DNA of 64,000 bases, from NCBI GenBank assembly GCA_033725935.1, contig MU867085.1, forward strand, positions 310,001-374,000, read 5' to 3'. The notes under the pieces are model-generated. The model did not search any database. It saw only the letters and a list, made by a program, of their open reading frames with translations, and was not told where the DNA came from. This DNA comes from Cladorrhinum sp. PSN259 (lineage: Eukaryota; Ascomycota; Sordariomycetes; Sordariales; Podosporaceae). Both the position numbers and the translations under genes were made by a program. Of this stretch, positions 9,517 to 20,397 are shown piece by piece (the first letter of the stretch is position 1; every line of letters begins with the position of its first letter).

Positions 9517-11774
9517 TCATTTCGCTCGCTCCTTTCCTACTCCACCACCAGCATGTTTCTCGTCGCTGTCATCTGTTTTGTTCACCTCTTGTGGGGGGTG
9601 CGCCGAAGAGAGCAACAGCACCATGCCACCTTGTTGTTCAACCATCTGCGCTCTTCCTCGGACCATTTCAGGCACGTCCTCTGGGTGAATTGCGAATAAC
9701 GTAGCGAGCGCCGAGCTCTTGTAGACTTGTACTTGACTGCCCAGCCGACGAGTCGCAAGTACGGTCAAGACAAAAAACACCAGCGCCAAGGCAAGCTGTG
9801 CCACCAGGAGTGTCAACCACGCCCACCGGACATGGACGTAGACCTGCATCTCAAGGACGGTGCCAAGGACAGGGAAATCATTCTTTTCACTGCCGGTACT
9901 AGCGTCGTTGCCCGAGTTGATGGATCGGATACTGGGAAGCATAATCGTCAACAAACGTGATCTCGGTGACTAACCTTGGGCTCAATCCGGGAAAGTAGGT
10001 TAGTAACATACCCATTTGTTATACTAACGGCCAAGTTTGTCGCGGCGTTTTGTAGCCTCTGTCTCTGAACTTCAGTATCCCAGGCGCCTAACTGCTGGTT
10101 ACCAACTGGAGCATCACCAGTCATGTCGGACTTGTATCCATACACAGCGTCCGCAAGTGTCGGTGTCGCGACGTTGCCGACCAAGACTTTAAAGCCGCCG
10201 CCATCCCAAGCCCAGATGCCAGACGAATCCTGCGTGATGGCCTGGCCTAGCAGTGTTAGGCTGCGCACGTCCGCTGTGAAATTGACGTTGACGCCCTGGG
10301 TCGTGGGAAGGCTGCCCTTCAAAGTAAGTAGCCCTTGGTTGGGGTCTCTTCCAGCCAGAGCACACGTTGTTTTTTGAGCACCTCCGGTGACAAGTGTCGG
10401 GGTGGTGCAGTTGATGGCGACCACTCCCGGGCCCCCGCCCACAGGTGCGATGACATTATGCGACGGAACCGCCACTGTTTGGGCCGTTCCGTTGTCGACC
10501 CGGACAGAGTACTTGTTCACGCACGCGTAATAGACCATCTCAAAGGCCTGCCACTTCCACGGATCTGAGCTAGTCGAGTTTCCACCGCTATATGTGACAT
10601 TGCCTGCGTTGGACCAGACAACCTTGTACCCACCGACCCAGACGGCGGCAAGGGCTTTGTCGTCGGCAAAGGCAATGGACCGAGAGAGGCGTGAGCTGTA
10701 CAAAGTGTATGACACGGGCGCAACAAAGTACTCGTCCCCCTCGTCGGGAAATGAGACATTATAGGCCAGCGTCCCGTTGAGTCTCAAGGGGTTATTATCG
10801 AGTGTGTCGTCCCAGGTTGTCCAATCACGGGATGTTGAATATGGCACCTGCTCGACCCGTATGCGATCCGTGATGTTTGCGATCTTGGAACAGAGCGCCA
10901 AACTTTCAAATTCGGCCCACGTGCAAGTTCCGCTGGGGCAGACTGGAGCCACTTCCCTGATTAATGACACGGATGGATGCACAAGGCCAGCCGTAACATA
11001 GCTAGAAATGTCAAGCGACCGAGGACCCGCCAGACCGACGCGGCTGCGGTAGTGTTGAACAGCAGGAATCGTGGCGTTGATGGTATCGGGACCTGAGGGG
11101 ACGGCGACCAGGTGACTTGGGTACTGAATCAGAAGCTGGGTGACGGGTGTCGTGACGATCCCCAGGATTGATACAACGGCACCAATGACTGCCATGTGTC
11201 GCCACTTGACTAGCTTCAAGAGAAAGACGGACCCCACGACACCACGGCTAGCCTTGTCGAATACTCCAAAATCAGTGATGGGGCGTTCGAGACGAAACCA
11301 GTTCCACTTCCACTGGCTGATACATTCCACTACGGGGCTCATGAAGGCTGCCTTGGCAGACGTGGTGAAAAAGGCGAGAAAAGTATTGAGAGTGATGTGA
11401 AGTGGGAGTTTGGGCAATGGATTGTTCTCGTACGCCTTCAGGACGCCGATGATGACTATAGAGGGTTAGTTAGTATTGAACACGAGCCACGGTGAGGAAG
11501 ATAATTAATGTCATCAATACTTACTAAATAGAGACCCAAGGCTGACTAGGAAACACAACAGTTCAAATAGCCAAACATTCGTGAATCCGTGTCGACGCTT
11601 GGTATCGGCCTGGCCGACTGAGCCTTCTTCTCGGCAGATATCATCACCGCGATGATTGGACTCGGGGGTAGGAGCCCGGGTGGTCTCGTCAATGACCGAC
11701 CCTTTCAACTGGCTACAAGGAGATGCTGCTCGAAGGTTGTTGTTGTTGTTGACATCAAGTCCTAGTGGTTCCAT
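9517..11774 (-). CDS. DUF3176-family membrane protein
   Basis: Predicted exons 11774..11525, 11455..9975 and 9882..9517, 698 aa. The first junction is phase 1 with a GTAAGT donor. The second is phase 0 and uses an AAG acceptor, the only one that keeps the frame. Domains: a hydrophilic N-terminus (1-60); TM helix W-L-F-E-L-L-C-F-L-V-S-L-G; the hallmark T-L-N-T-F-L-A-F-F-T-T-S-A-K-A-A block followed by V-V-E-C-I-S-Q-W-K-W-N-W-F; further TM helices near H-M-A-V-I-G-A-V-V-S-I-L-G-I; a long Cys- and N-glycosylation-rich extracellular region; and a last TM helix in the V-H-V-R-W-A-W-L-T-L-L-V exon, then R-R-L-G and a cytosolic tail. The order matches the fungal DUF3176 family, whose role is unknown. 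Likely at the cell surface or secretory membranes. Confidence 0.85.
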
Positions 11775-12706
11775 GGTTGGGGTTGGACTGTCGGGAGATG
11801 ATCACCGGGATTGTTGTTGTTGCTGGTGGTGTTCTTTCAATGTACGGCAAGGTCTGCATAACACCTCTGATTTCATGGATGTGGCTTTTGATCATTCCAA
11901 TTGCTTACAGGCTCATAAATACGGCAGAGCCCCTTTTTATACCTGCTCGCTCTTCCTTCAGGCTTCGAGCTGAGATTTATTTCGGGGGATTTTGCGCAGT
12001 GAATACCGGCACTGCCCATGGAGGCGGCGTACTTCAAGAAGTGCACACAGCCATTATCCTTCATATTGAGAGCAATTATCTGCCCACCTGTGGAGGTCTA
12101 GGTGCGTTGGGGGCCATAGTATCCAGAACTCTCGATAACGCTAATTGAAGACGCCATGTTCCGGAACAGCCGGCCCATCGCCGCTTAGTCCGCAAGCGGG
12201 GCATTGGGGTCGACGTGCAGAACTGAGCCGCAGTACCACACCCCATAAAGCCCAGATTGATAAGGCTATATAACAATAGTATCACGTTCTCCGTCCTTTC
12301 CTAACTGCCGGCATGTTTCGTGTGACAGCTAACTTAACAGCAAGGCGCACCAGCAATCTCGAGCCTCTATCATGCTGTCCTAGTGTCGTGACTCGTGCTA
12401 TTTGAGGCAGCGTGGGTGGGTAGATAATATCCTTCTGACATGTTTAGAGTAGATAACAATTCGTCAAGCATGATTCAGCTGGCATTCACTTCCAGTCCCT
12501 CCACTCACTCGTGGAAGACACTCGGCAGTCATACATTCAGAGGCGGGCAAATGATATTGATAAGCATACGTGGGGTCCGTCTTATAATAGGCCTGGCTGT
12601 GCTCACACATCTCACACTGACCAATATCGATTGCAGTAGACCTGAACTCATCAGGGCAACTTGGAGAGCACTCGAATCAGCACTGCCCCCTCTGGAAATT
12701 GTCAAC
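11775..12706. other. Shared upstream region of two divergent genes
   Basis: Lies between the divergent starts of the DUF3176 gene (minus) and the Cys-rich secreted protein (plus). A continuous open frame precedes the second gene's chosen ATG from 12440 but lacks a signal sequence and is more likely leader. No other feature. Confidence 0.45.
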
Positions 12707-13510
12707 ATGCATGCATCTTCCGAACACCGAGCAGCCATAGCCCTTATCTCCATCTGCCTTCTAACGCTGGCAGGAAGCACGCCAGTTACGCCACCCTCAG
12801 TTCCATCCCCCGTTGGCATCAAGCCCACAACGAATGAGAAACGCGGCCTCGGACAAGAGCCCACCTACTGCGAGCGCAATCGGGCCTACTCGTGTGGCTA
12901 CACGTGCTACTGGATAGACTGGTGGGACGAGCTCAATCAAAATCTCATTTTCCGGCAGTGTGACGCCTGGGTGACTAACGAAGCGCACGACGGCGGGCAT
13001 GAATGCAAGTACATGAGTTATTGCTACAACCGTCCGGATGGTAGCCGACATTGCATTGGCGTCGCGCCTGAAATCTTTTGCGCAAACCAGCACTACGACA
13101 TGAAATGTGACAGCTACTACATGCCACGGAGGCGCCAGAAGGACATGGTCACGGTGGAGATGGAAGCGAGGGATGATGCCAGTGGAGGTGCTACTGCTGC
13201 TAGTGATCAGTCGGAAGGATCATACTCGAGTGAATGCTGGAACCACTTTCGCAAGGCTGAGGCGGGGAGCTTTCCAGGCCCGGGAGAGGTTGGAGAAGTC
13301 ACTGCCAAGGAAGGGAAACAGGCTTCGCAGGAGGGAAATAGATCGTTTGAAGAAAACGTTCAAGTTTATGTGACCTTTGAGAATGGGACACAGTATGCTG
13401 CTTCTCCTGCTGAGGGAAGGAGCCTTATCCAGGGTCAAGGAAAGTTGGAAGCGAGGGCATCGGCGCACCTGAATTTGATGCCAAATGATTGTTGTAGGGT
13501 TTATTGCTAG
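12707..13510 (+). CDS. Cysteine-rich secreted protein, unknown
   Basis: Single exon, 267 aa from the ATG at 12707, chosen because it puts a signal peptide (hydrophobic core A-A-I-A-L-I-S-I-C-L-L-T-L-A-G) at the N-terminus. In-frame ATGs upstream (12440 onward) would bury it. A possible K-R processing site follows (N-E-K-R-G). The mature protein has about 13 cysteines: a dense N-terminal cluster (T-Y-C-E-R, S-C-G-Y-T-C-Y-W), several spaced pairs to residue about 135, then an Arg/Lys-rich linker (M-P-R-R-R-Q-K-D) and a C-terminal cluster N-D-C-C-R-V-Y-C. This resembles fungal effector-like or antifungal-like secreted proteins in general layout, with no family I can name. Confidence 0.6.
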   Translation: MHASSEHRAAIALISICLLTLAGSTPVTPPSVPSPVGIKPTTNEKRGLGQEPTYCERNRAYSCGYTCYWIDWWDELNQNLIFRQCDAWVTNEAHDGGHECKYMSYCYNRPDGSRHCIGVAPEIFCANQHYDMKCDSYYMPRRRQKDMVTVEMEARDDASGGATAASDQSEGSYSSECWNHFRKAEAGSFPGPGEVGEVTAKEGKQASQEGNRSFEENVQVYVTFENGTQYAASPAEGRSLIQGQGKLEARASAHLNLMPNDCCRVYC

Positions 13511-14298
13511 GAGATCATGCGGACAGGGTGGGATTTGGGGCCCGGCGGTGTGTGCACATATTGGTGAGGCCAGTCTGCGAGAGAGGATCTATAGGGAGAA
13601 GAAGATGGCTTGGGAGCATACATGATGGCGCGAGGGAGTTGGAATCTGCACATAATCTATAGCATGCCAGTGGAATGTATTAAACAAGGTTTCGAGTTGG
13701 TCGGTCTAAAAAGCTTCAAGCGCCGGGTTCAATGACGGTTCGCTGGCCAACCACGCTGGCATTATTTTCGTGCCCCTATTCTCGCTCCACTTTTCCGTCT
13801 TACATTCGAGAATGCATCTCAACTACCCAAGCGACGCTTGATTTCCAAAGACAAATAAAATAAAATAAATTTGAACGGGTTTTGAGGATCTAAGCCCAAT
13901 CTCTCACCAAAACAAAAGCTCGCAAAGCCATCTGACCTCTGATCAGATGGGGAAGCACACAGCCGCGTCAAAAGAGTGTGCAAGAAGTGGTGTTGAATTG
14001 CATGTCGACCTCCTTGCTTCGTTGCTTCCTTGGTGCAGGAGAGGGTGCAGAGCGATTTATATGTAAAGAACAGTACCGCATTTCAGTTGCTGTGGCTGTG
14101 GGCTGCAGAGCGGGTAGCCCGTTCGGGGTTAGGCCCTGCAGATCACCAGCCCCATATCATTAGGCAGCTGTGAGTCTGTCACTTCTGTCGACACACCAGG
14201 CTGGCGGCAAAAGATGACAATTGCAATACATTGACTCACCAGACTCGACCTTGAATCAAAAAGTTGTCCATGCGCAGAGCCCTTAAAATCTAGTAAAT
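13511..14298. other. Intergenic about 0.8 kb
   Basis: Tandem 3' and 5' flanks of two plus-strand genes. An A-rich stretch lies near 13850-13875. Nothing else recognised. Confidence 0.5.
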
Positions 14299-16548
14299 AT
14301 GACATCTCGATGCTCCTTCCAGTGTTTTGAGAAGCCCGGGGAGCTGGAGCCTTACCCCGATATCGGCGGCCCGGGAGTGAGTAGGCTCGGAGCGGTTGGC
14401 ACATGTTGGATTCTCCCAAATGCTTACTTTGTGGACAGGTAGTGACGGGGTTTCTTGGTACGGCCTGGTTTGTGGTATTCTTGGTGCTTCTACGCTATCT
14501 TCTCGCCTTCGACCCGGCAAAGGACCCGTTCCAGCGTTCCGAGACCAATGACTCCCAAGGTGCGAGCCTCAACTACCGCGTCTGGACACCCAACTACATT
14601 GATCAACTGTTCCTCGAGAGCCTTGAAACCCTCACTGCAAAGTTTCGTCGTCATTTTCCGACTTCGCAAGGACTCAGGTGGCTGATAGAGCGTCCGAGGT
14701 GGGACCAGGCCTTCACCAAGGTGAGTCGACGTCTGGTGTTGGACCGAGTGCAGTTCTCAACACGACAAACTAAACGATATGACACCATAGGTAGTCCTCG
14801 CGATGTGCGACATCCAGATCTTGACGGGACTTGGTATCCTGCTGAGCGGCTACATCGACCTCTTCTGCTTTATATCGGCCTATCACTGGCAACTGATCGT
14901 CTACCTCGCCTGGTTCTCTAATCTGACCCATATGGCGTGCCTGGTCGCCCTGCGAGGGTATCTACACCTTCATCAACGCGAACGGAACTTGAGACTTATT
15001 TTTATGACTCTTCTATGGCTCGGTCTTGTTCCCGCGATCCTACCGACGGCCTTTTTCAACTGGGCTGCACGCGAGCCCTCGCCGGCCGTTCCTGCTTCCA
15101 ACGCTCGTTGTTTCTTCGACTTTCGGATACCAAGGTCAATTTTCAACCGTACCGCCTGTTTCGACCGGGTAACCGGCAATCGGCTTGGGGAGGATGAGAT
15201 GATCCATTTTGGTGATGGCGATTACTACAAGACGACCACCTGTTACAGTAGAGCCTTGTCCGGAACAGCAGCCACTCAGTCTGCAATCACATCTCTACTT
15301 CTTCTAGGGTTCAGCTACTGCACACGTTGCATCAAATTGCTCAAACCGTTTTCGGATTCCGTTCGACGAAGAGTCAGGAAAACCTGTAGCGATCGGTTAG
15401 TCACCAAGTGGACAGCTTTGAGACAAAGGAGTATGGAGGATCCTGACGACCTTGCCGTAAAACGACGGGAACGAGTAAAAGTAGAGCCGATGATGGCCCT
15501 ATACCTAACAGGAAAGCTTTATGCTGATTTGTTGACGTCTGACCTGTCAGATGTGAGTACATAGCTATGAACCTGTAGCATGTCCAAGATTCCCTTACTT
15601 GAGGCTTTGACTATCAGAACCTGCAACTTGTTACCCACAGCCACGCCATTGCTAACTTCTAAAACAGGTCTACTGGCTCATTGTGTCTGCCGTATGGGGC
15701 ACAATGCGCTTCACCGAGGCCCGGTCATCGGCCACGGTCAATGACAACGACTGGGGCTTTGGCCAAATCCTTCCCGTATTTCTTCTTATAGGGCCCATCA
15801 TTGCGACCATACAATACATAGCACCTGTAAGCGAGCATCTACAAACAGCTCCGGGTACTGCCCATAGTCAACAAGGGAATAGAGACGAACATGTCAACGT
15901 TACATCACTGGCAGCATATCCTGGTAAATCCGTTTGATACCCAAGACTTGAACACCAAGCGTCTGGACTGACACAAGATGAACTATAGATACAACCAGCG
16001 ACGACGCCCCAGGGACTCATGGTTCCGAGGTAGAAGGTTCTGTCCCTTTGGAGACCTTGTTTCCTGTAACCGATCCCAACGGGACCATAACACAGCACGT
16101 TTCCGCATCTCTGGAAGCACCACATATTCACCCACAGCGGCCGGGGTTTTTTATGCCCTCGATCGGGCTACATGATGTCGACTCCAAGGCCTTGCTACGG
16201 AAGTACGCTACGGAGTCTCCGGGGATGCGTGGAGCAGTGGTGCTAGCTTCCGCGCAGGTCATTCCCCTTACTATCATGATCTTTACCAACATCAAAGTCA
16301 GTGCCATGACGACAATGGAGCTCCTTGGCAACTTTGCCTCGAATGCACTGGGATATCAGCCGCTCAACTGTTTCCTCTTCATCCTACTCGTTATTAGTCA
16401 AGAGCGGTCAGCCAGTCAGACCGACATTGGAGGCAACCGCTCACTATTGGGACGACTCATTCGAGCCAAGTACACTTGGGTTACGATACTCTTTAGTGTC
16501 CTCATCGCCTTGGATTTGGTATCTCTAACGTACATTATAAGCGAGTGA
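14299..16548 (+). CDS. Multi-pass membrane protein truncated by a transposon
   Basis: Predicted exons 14299..14376, 14439..14720, 14791..15552, 15668..15923 and 15989..16548; all junction phases agree; 645 aa. Exon 1 ends in P-D-I-G-G-P-G and exon 2 opens with a TM helix (F-L-G-T-A-W-F-V-V-F-L-V-L-L-R-Y). Further TM helices follow around L-T-G-L-G-I-L-L-S-G-Y-I-D, W-Q-L-I-V-Y-L-A-W-F, L-I-F-M-T-L-L-W-L-G, V-Y-W-L-I-V-S-A-V-W-G, Q-I-L-P-V-F-L-L-I-G-P, C-F-L-F-I-L-L-V-I and W-V-T-I-L-F-S-V-L-I-A-L. This matches uncharacterised fungal integral membrane proteins that begin with a D-I-G-G-(P/I)-G block. The last codons (T-Y-I-I-S-E-stop) are not host sequence: they are read from the terminal inverted repeat of the Fot1-like element inserted at codon CTA (16525-16527). 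The original last 27 codons lie beyond the element. Confidence 0.75.
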
Positions 16549-16570
16549 CCCATATAAGTGAATGACCCAC
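16528..16570 (+). repeat. Left terminal inverted repeat
   Basis: 43 bp arm starting directly after the left TA. It supplies the current stop codon (TGA at 16546-16548) of the host gene. Confidence 0.92.
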
Positions 16571-16849
16571 CTCTAACAAACCCATAGTAACTATCTTCAA
16601 TTATATAGCCACGATACTAAGAACCAACTATAATTACATCAGAAACGGCTGAATCAGATGATTCTCCAGCCTCCTGGCAAGTGCGCGCGTTATGTCCAGG
16701 CTTGCCGCATACACTATAGCACCGAACCCTCGCATAACCCTCCCCTATACTATTATTACCTAACTGCGTTTCTTGCACTCCCTCTCTACTAATGTTACCC
16801 TGACCAAGTACCTCCTGTGCACCCTATATAGTAAGTGATCCTCTAAGCT

Positions 16850-18290
16850 ATATACGTGTTTTTTTAGCTCTCCGGCGCTTGCTTAATGCCTCATTAGCCT
16901 TACGGAGCGAAGCGACCTCTGACTCGAGGAGAGCCACTCGATGCATTATAGCTATTATACCCTTCTTAAGCTGGTCTATAGCAGCTAATATTGTAGTTGG
17001 GGAGCTATTTTAATGGTTAGTAATGCGAGTTTTAATAAGCGTTAATTGCGATTTAGCTTCTTAAAGGTTATATAGTATCTGGAAGACCTAAGTGTAGGCA
17101 GTGCTAGGCTGTAAGGGCGGGGGTATTAGCGTACGAAGCTTGATATCTAGCTTAGAAAGTACCCTCTCTAGATCGTACGGTATAAGGCTAGTCTCTATAA
17201 AGCCGCCCTGGATATTCCTCTCGGTAATAGAGGTATAGAAGGCCTTGCGAAAGGTATAAAGGAACTCGAGCTTACTTACGTAGTTAATATACGCGCGTAT
17301 TAAGTCCTTAATCTGGCGACTATACGCCTGCTTTAACGGCCTAAAGCAGCTAACATTAAGTAGCTAGAGGAGGTAGGAGGAATGCGGAGGTATATATAGC
17401 GTAATAATATTATTCTGCTAGCAATAGAGTTCGAATTCCGTTAAGTGGTGACTATCGTGGCCGTTAAGGATTAATAATCGGTATTTACCTTTCGTATAAG
17501 GTGCTATATAGAAATCGAAGTGCTTGATTTAATTAAGGCTTACCGTATTAGTAATCTAGCCATTTTCGGTGGTTACGATGCGCTAGTCGGCTAGGAGGTT
17601 ACACTCAGTATACCAGTTAGCGAGGTAGTATTATACGGCTAAGATAATAAATAGAGGGATAGCCTAGCTAAGGGCATTAATACCCTAGATTACCGTTGCC
17701 TATTTACGGTTACTAGGCTATGCTAGCTTAGCCTTACTACGGCCATCTGAGGTTATAACGACCATGCCCGCGAAGATAATGCTTATTATAAACCTAACCT
17801 TATCGAAATTATAGATATTATTATCTATAATACCGTATTTAGCCTTAACGTTCCGTACGAGGGTAAACCACGCGCTAATAATCTTTAGATCTTCGCACTT
17901 GGCCTTCTGGTAGTCGTATTTACGCGAATAACGCGTGCGGAGCTCTGGCTAGCGTTTGACGAAGTTATGTGCTCAGAGCTTGCCGATAGGGGGCGCGTCG
18001 CGTACGCGTAATAGATGGTTGGCTATATCTTCCACACTACGGAGCCTTGGTGGAAAAGATCGCGTAACTAGCTCAATAATATATTGAATAATAGCTTTCT
18101 CTTCGGAATCTGTGAGCCGGCGCGATTTGGGCGTAATATCGCGTCGTGCAGGCCGGCCAGCGCGTCGACGCCCTAGAGTCTTACGATCGACTCCATAGAT
18201 CTTGGCTGCGGCTCGTTCGCTTAGATTCTTGTCGTTTTCAAGCGCTTGGAGGGCTAAAATTATGTGGGCTTCATTTGAATGAGAAGGCAT
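16850..18290 (-). pseudogene. Degenerate Fot1/pogo transposase (CENP-B-type HTH, DDE fold)
   Basis: One frame can be followed from the ATG at 18290 to about 16850 through roughly 15 stop codons, nearly all TAG/TAA/TGA positions that a single C-to-T or G-to-A change would create from CAG, CAA or TGG. The intact first 105 codons hold the psq-type helix-turn-helix (A-A-K-I-Y-G-V-D-R-K-T-L). Later come F-V-K-R, P-E-L-R-T-R, K-C-E-D, N-F-D-K (family N-F-D-E), L-N-G-H-D-S-H-H (family L-D-G-H-x-S-H-H) and P-P-H-S-S-Y-L-L. Both changes in the DDE motif (E to K, D to N) are also G-to-A type and remove catalytic acids, so the protein is dead twice over. The C-terminus ends in a coiled coil (L-L-E-S-E-V-A-S-L-R-K-A-N-E-A-L). 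Confidence 0.9.
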
Positions 18291-18345
18291 CTTGGATGGT
18301 TGAAGAAATTGTTGTTGAGTGTTAAGGTATCACGTCGCGAAGGAA

Positions 18346-18388
18346 GTGGGTCACTCACTTATATGGGTCACTCGCTTATAATGTACGT
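18346..18388 (-). repeat. Right terminal inverted repeat
   Basis: 43 bp arm, reverse complement of 16528-16570 with one A/G difference, followed by the right TA duplication at 18389-18390. Confidence 0.92.
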
Positions 18389-18390
18389 TA

Positions 18391-18474
18391 TTGTACATGC
18401 CTTCTGGTTATGATATCTTGCTCCCTTTTGGGTTGATATTTTTTGCGTTATTATGGCGATATTTGTCGCTGTAA
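18391..18474 (+). pseudogene. Severed last 27 codons plus stop of the membrane-protein gene
   Basis: Removing the element and one TA puts TTG at 18391 directly after codon CTA (16525-16527) in frame. The frame then runs 27 codons to TAA at 18472-18474 without interruption, reading through M-P-S-G-Y-D-I-L-L-P-F-G and then a hydrophobic helix ending R-Y-L-S-L. This is what the C-terminus of a multi-pass membrane protein should look like, and it shows that the insertion removed the final TM helix. Confidence 0.88.
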
Positions 18475-18967
18475 GTAGAGATGTGGTAGGAAGAGTAGAG
18501 ACTATTGACGTTCCTGAAAAGAATAAGACTGTAACTCGTTAGGAGCCATCTTTATGGCTGCTTATTATGAAATGAAACCTCGTTACAAAGTCAAGTTGGC
18601 GAGCCCCCCTTTTACCCCTTTTACCCCTTTTTACCATTAATACCTACATCGCCTCTGTGTAGTGTGCAACTTCAAAATCTACTTATACACATTAAGAAAT
18701 AGAACATTCATTACTTGCAAAATCACTATATGCTGCAACATCAAAGCTTTAATTAAATCCGGTTGCCCCTTAATGAATCTCTGAGGATTCTACGAGGCGC
18801 TGATGACAGTTCGAAAAATTTATCCAACAAACTGTGAGCCTGGGAGTGACTGCCGCCGATGTTAGACCAAGATAGGGCTCGAGCGCACGAAGAATTGGAC
18901 CAAGAGAAAGGAGGAAAGGAAGAGGGTCGTAAATATAACTGATTATTGGCTCTCTTGATGGTTTATT
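18475..18967. other. Intergenic, right flank of the disrupted gene
   Basis: Original 3' flank of the membrane-protein gene. It holds a degenerate repeat also found near 28487 (see 18810-18854). No gene seen. Confidence 0.5.
18810..18854 (+). repeat. Dispersed repeat, copy 1
   Basis: About 45 bp containing TGAGCCTGGGAGTGA after a TTATCC(A/C)ACAA block; a related copy lies at 28486-28529 in the same orientation. Confidence 0.5.
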
Positions 18968-19813
18968 CTAGAACATGGGAGTCTTGTGAGTCTTTTGCCA
19001 GTGCTCCAGATCAAAGGTCCCCTCTACCAGCTCGGCACTTTTCGGATCTTTGGCCCATTGGAAAACAAAGCCCTTGACGGGCTTGTCCTCCTCACCCTCC
19101 CTCAGGTGGATTTGGCAGTCAGCAGCCTCGTAGGCCGACCTCTCGTAGCGCTGAAGCCGCAGGCATTGAGCCAAGTTGGTGGCTCGCCAGGCCTTGCCGT
19201 TGATGCGACTACCTTGAGCGGCGCCCTCGTTGGGTATAAGAACTGGGTATATCCCGTTCCACATCTTCATCTCGAAACCTTGGATCCATGCATCCCGCAG
19301 TTGAGGCAAGTTGTCCAGCATGGTCACTGCCATCAGAACTTCGGGATACATCAAGGTCCCGTACACAAAGAAAATGCATGGTTCGAAATCTTTGTCATCG
19401 ACTTGTTGCGACTCCTCTGCCGAGGCTTCAGTTGGCTGTCGCTGGGCTGACTCCGGTTCGTCGTCATCGTCATGGTCGTGGCCCGAGTTCATGGCAGCGA
19501 CCAACTTTTTCTTATCCTCCAGCCGTCGTTGGCGATCGGTCAAGGGCGGCTCTACCAAGGGTCCCTCGAGCTCGTTCCCACCGTTGTCGTCGTCATGAAC
19601 AGAAAGCAGGCCCGAATTGATGGCTGCTACCATCTTTCTCTTGTCTTCGAGCCGTTTTTGACGGTCGGTCAAGTGCGTTTCATTAAACGGCGCCTCTGAT
19701 ATTGTTAATCATGCTGCTGCCTGCCGATATTGCGTCAAAGTCGATAAGGAGAACTCACCTTGTGCGGCATGCTCGGTGGTGCTCTTTGAACCATAGACGT
19801 CCGAGCCAGTCAT
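18968..19813 (-). CDS. AIG2-like / gamma-glutamylcyclotransferase-fold protein
   Basis: Exons 19813..19759 and 19695..18968 (phase 1, GTGAGT donor, ATCAG acceptor), 260 aa. The catalytic-type domain begins F-F-V-Y-G-T-L-M-Y-P (about residue 124), the Y-G-T-L nucleotide/substrate loop that defines the AIG2/GGCT fold. R-I-N-G-K-A-W-R-A, then L-Q-R-Y-E-R-S-A-Y and V-K-G-F-V-F-Q-W follow, with the acidic residue of the Y-E segment at the expected active-site place. Enzymes of this fold release 5-oxoproline from gamma-glutamyl peptides, but many fungal members have no assigned substrate. The N-terminal 110 residues hold two near-identical copies of L-T-D-R-Q-(K/R)-R-L-E-D-K, each followed by an acidic stretch. 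This duplicated linker is not part of the enzyme fold. Confidence 0.82.
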
Positions 19814-20397
19814 GGTCGATGTAATTTTTCGATAATGAGTGGTATGGAAGCGAGAGATGAACAAAACTGGTGAGTTCGGGGTTGCAAACGCTAGATAGGC
19901 AAAACATACAAGGTAAGAGGGAATTGCGTTGGTTCCAAACTTACTTTACCCGGCCATCCCAACTACCCCGCCGTGCCGCCGAAACTTGCACAGGAAAAGT
20001 GAATAGCGTGTGGGGCTCATTCCTGGACAGTTGGCGGCACGGCGGAGTAGTAGGTAGGTGGGTGGGCAGGTAAGTAAGGTACTGTAGGTAGGCAGGAACT
20101 CAGGTGGGTGTGAAGGCAGCTGGGTAGGTAGAAGTAAATAAAAGAAGGTTTATGGCTGCAGAATACCCCCTGCTAGTGTGGTAACCAACATGGCAACGGT
20201 TTTGTTTGCCATAACGGTTGGCAAATTTCCAACGGTTATATATCAAGAAACTAAATTTAACTCTGCAACTGTTGTTTCTGTACAACTGTTATTTCCCACC
20301 CCGACTACCAGTAATGTATCCCGATGTCCTTTGACTAGACCAGTAAGATATATTATTTACATTTATGGAAAACATATCCACTAGTTTCCACGCTTGG
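19814..20397. other. Intergenic with hairpin and GTAG-rich tract
   Basis: Upstream of the AIG2-like gene and downstream of the HELL gene. It contains the inverted repeat at 19963-20050, then a G/T-rich tract of AGGTAGGT-type units around 20048-20135. No gene. Confidence 0.6.
19963..20050. repeat. Long imperfect hairpin (about 33 bp arms)
   Basis: Arm 19963-19995 (starts CTACCCCGCCGTGCCGCC) pairs with 20019-20050 (reverse complement starts CTACTCCGCCGTGCCGCC) with few mismatches and one or two bulges, leaving a loop of about 22 nt. Such a stem is long and GC-rich enough to fold stably as DNA or RNA. Confidence 0.75.

Larger units (their letters stand above)
16528..18388 (-). mobile_element. 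Fot1/pogo-type (Tc1-mariner) DNA transposon, RIP-inactivated
   Basis: 1,861 bp element with 43 bp terminal inverted repeats (16528-16570 and 18346-18388, one mismatch) starting ACGTACATTATAAGCGAGTG. A TA target-site duplication is at 16526-16527 and 18389-18390. Each repeat contains the subrepeat GTGACCCA twice. Size, TA target and the transposase inside match Fot1-like elements of filamentous ascomycetes. The interior is strongly enriched in TA dinucleotides and carries many TAG/TAA stops, the pattern left by repeat-induced point mutation. It sits in the last exon of the membrane-protein gene in opposite orientation to that gene. Confidence 0.93.

Noticed and set aside
15827..15988. Possible intron starting at GTAAGC (15827) in the truncated membrane-protein gene
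   Set aside because: Splicing there gives a stop in the next exon; reading on to the GTAAAT donor at 15924 gives matching phase and a longer open exon.
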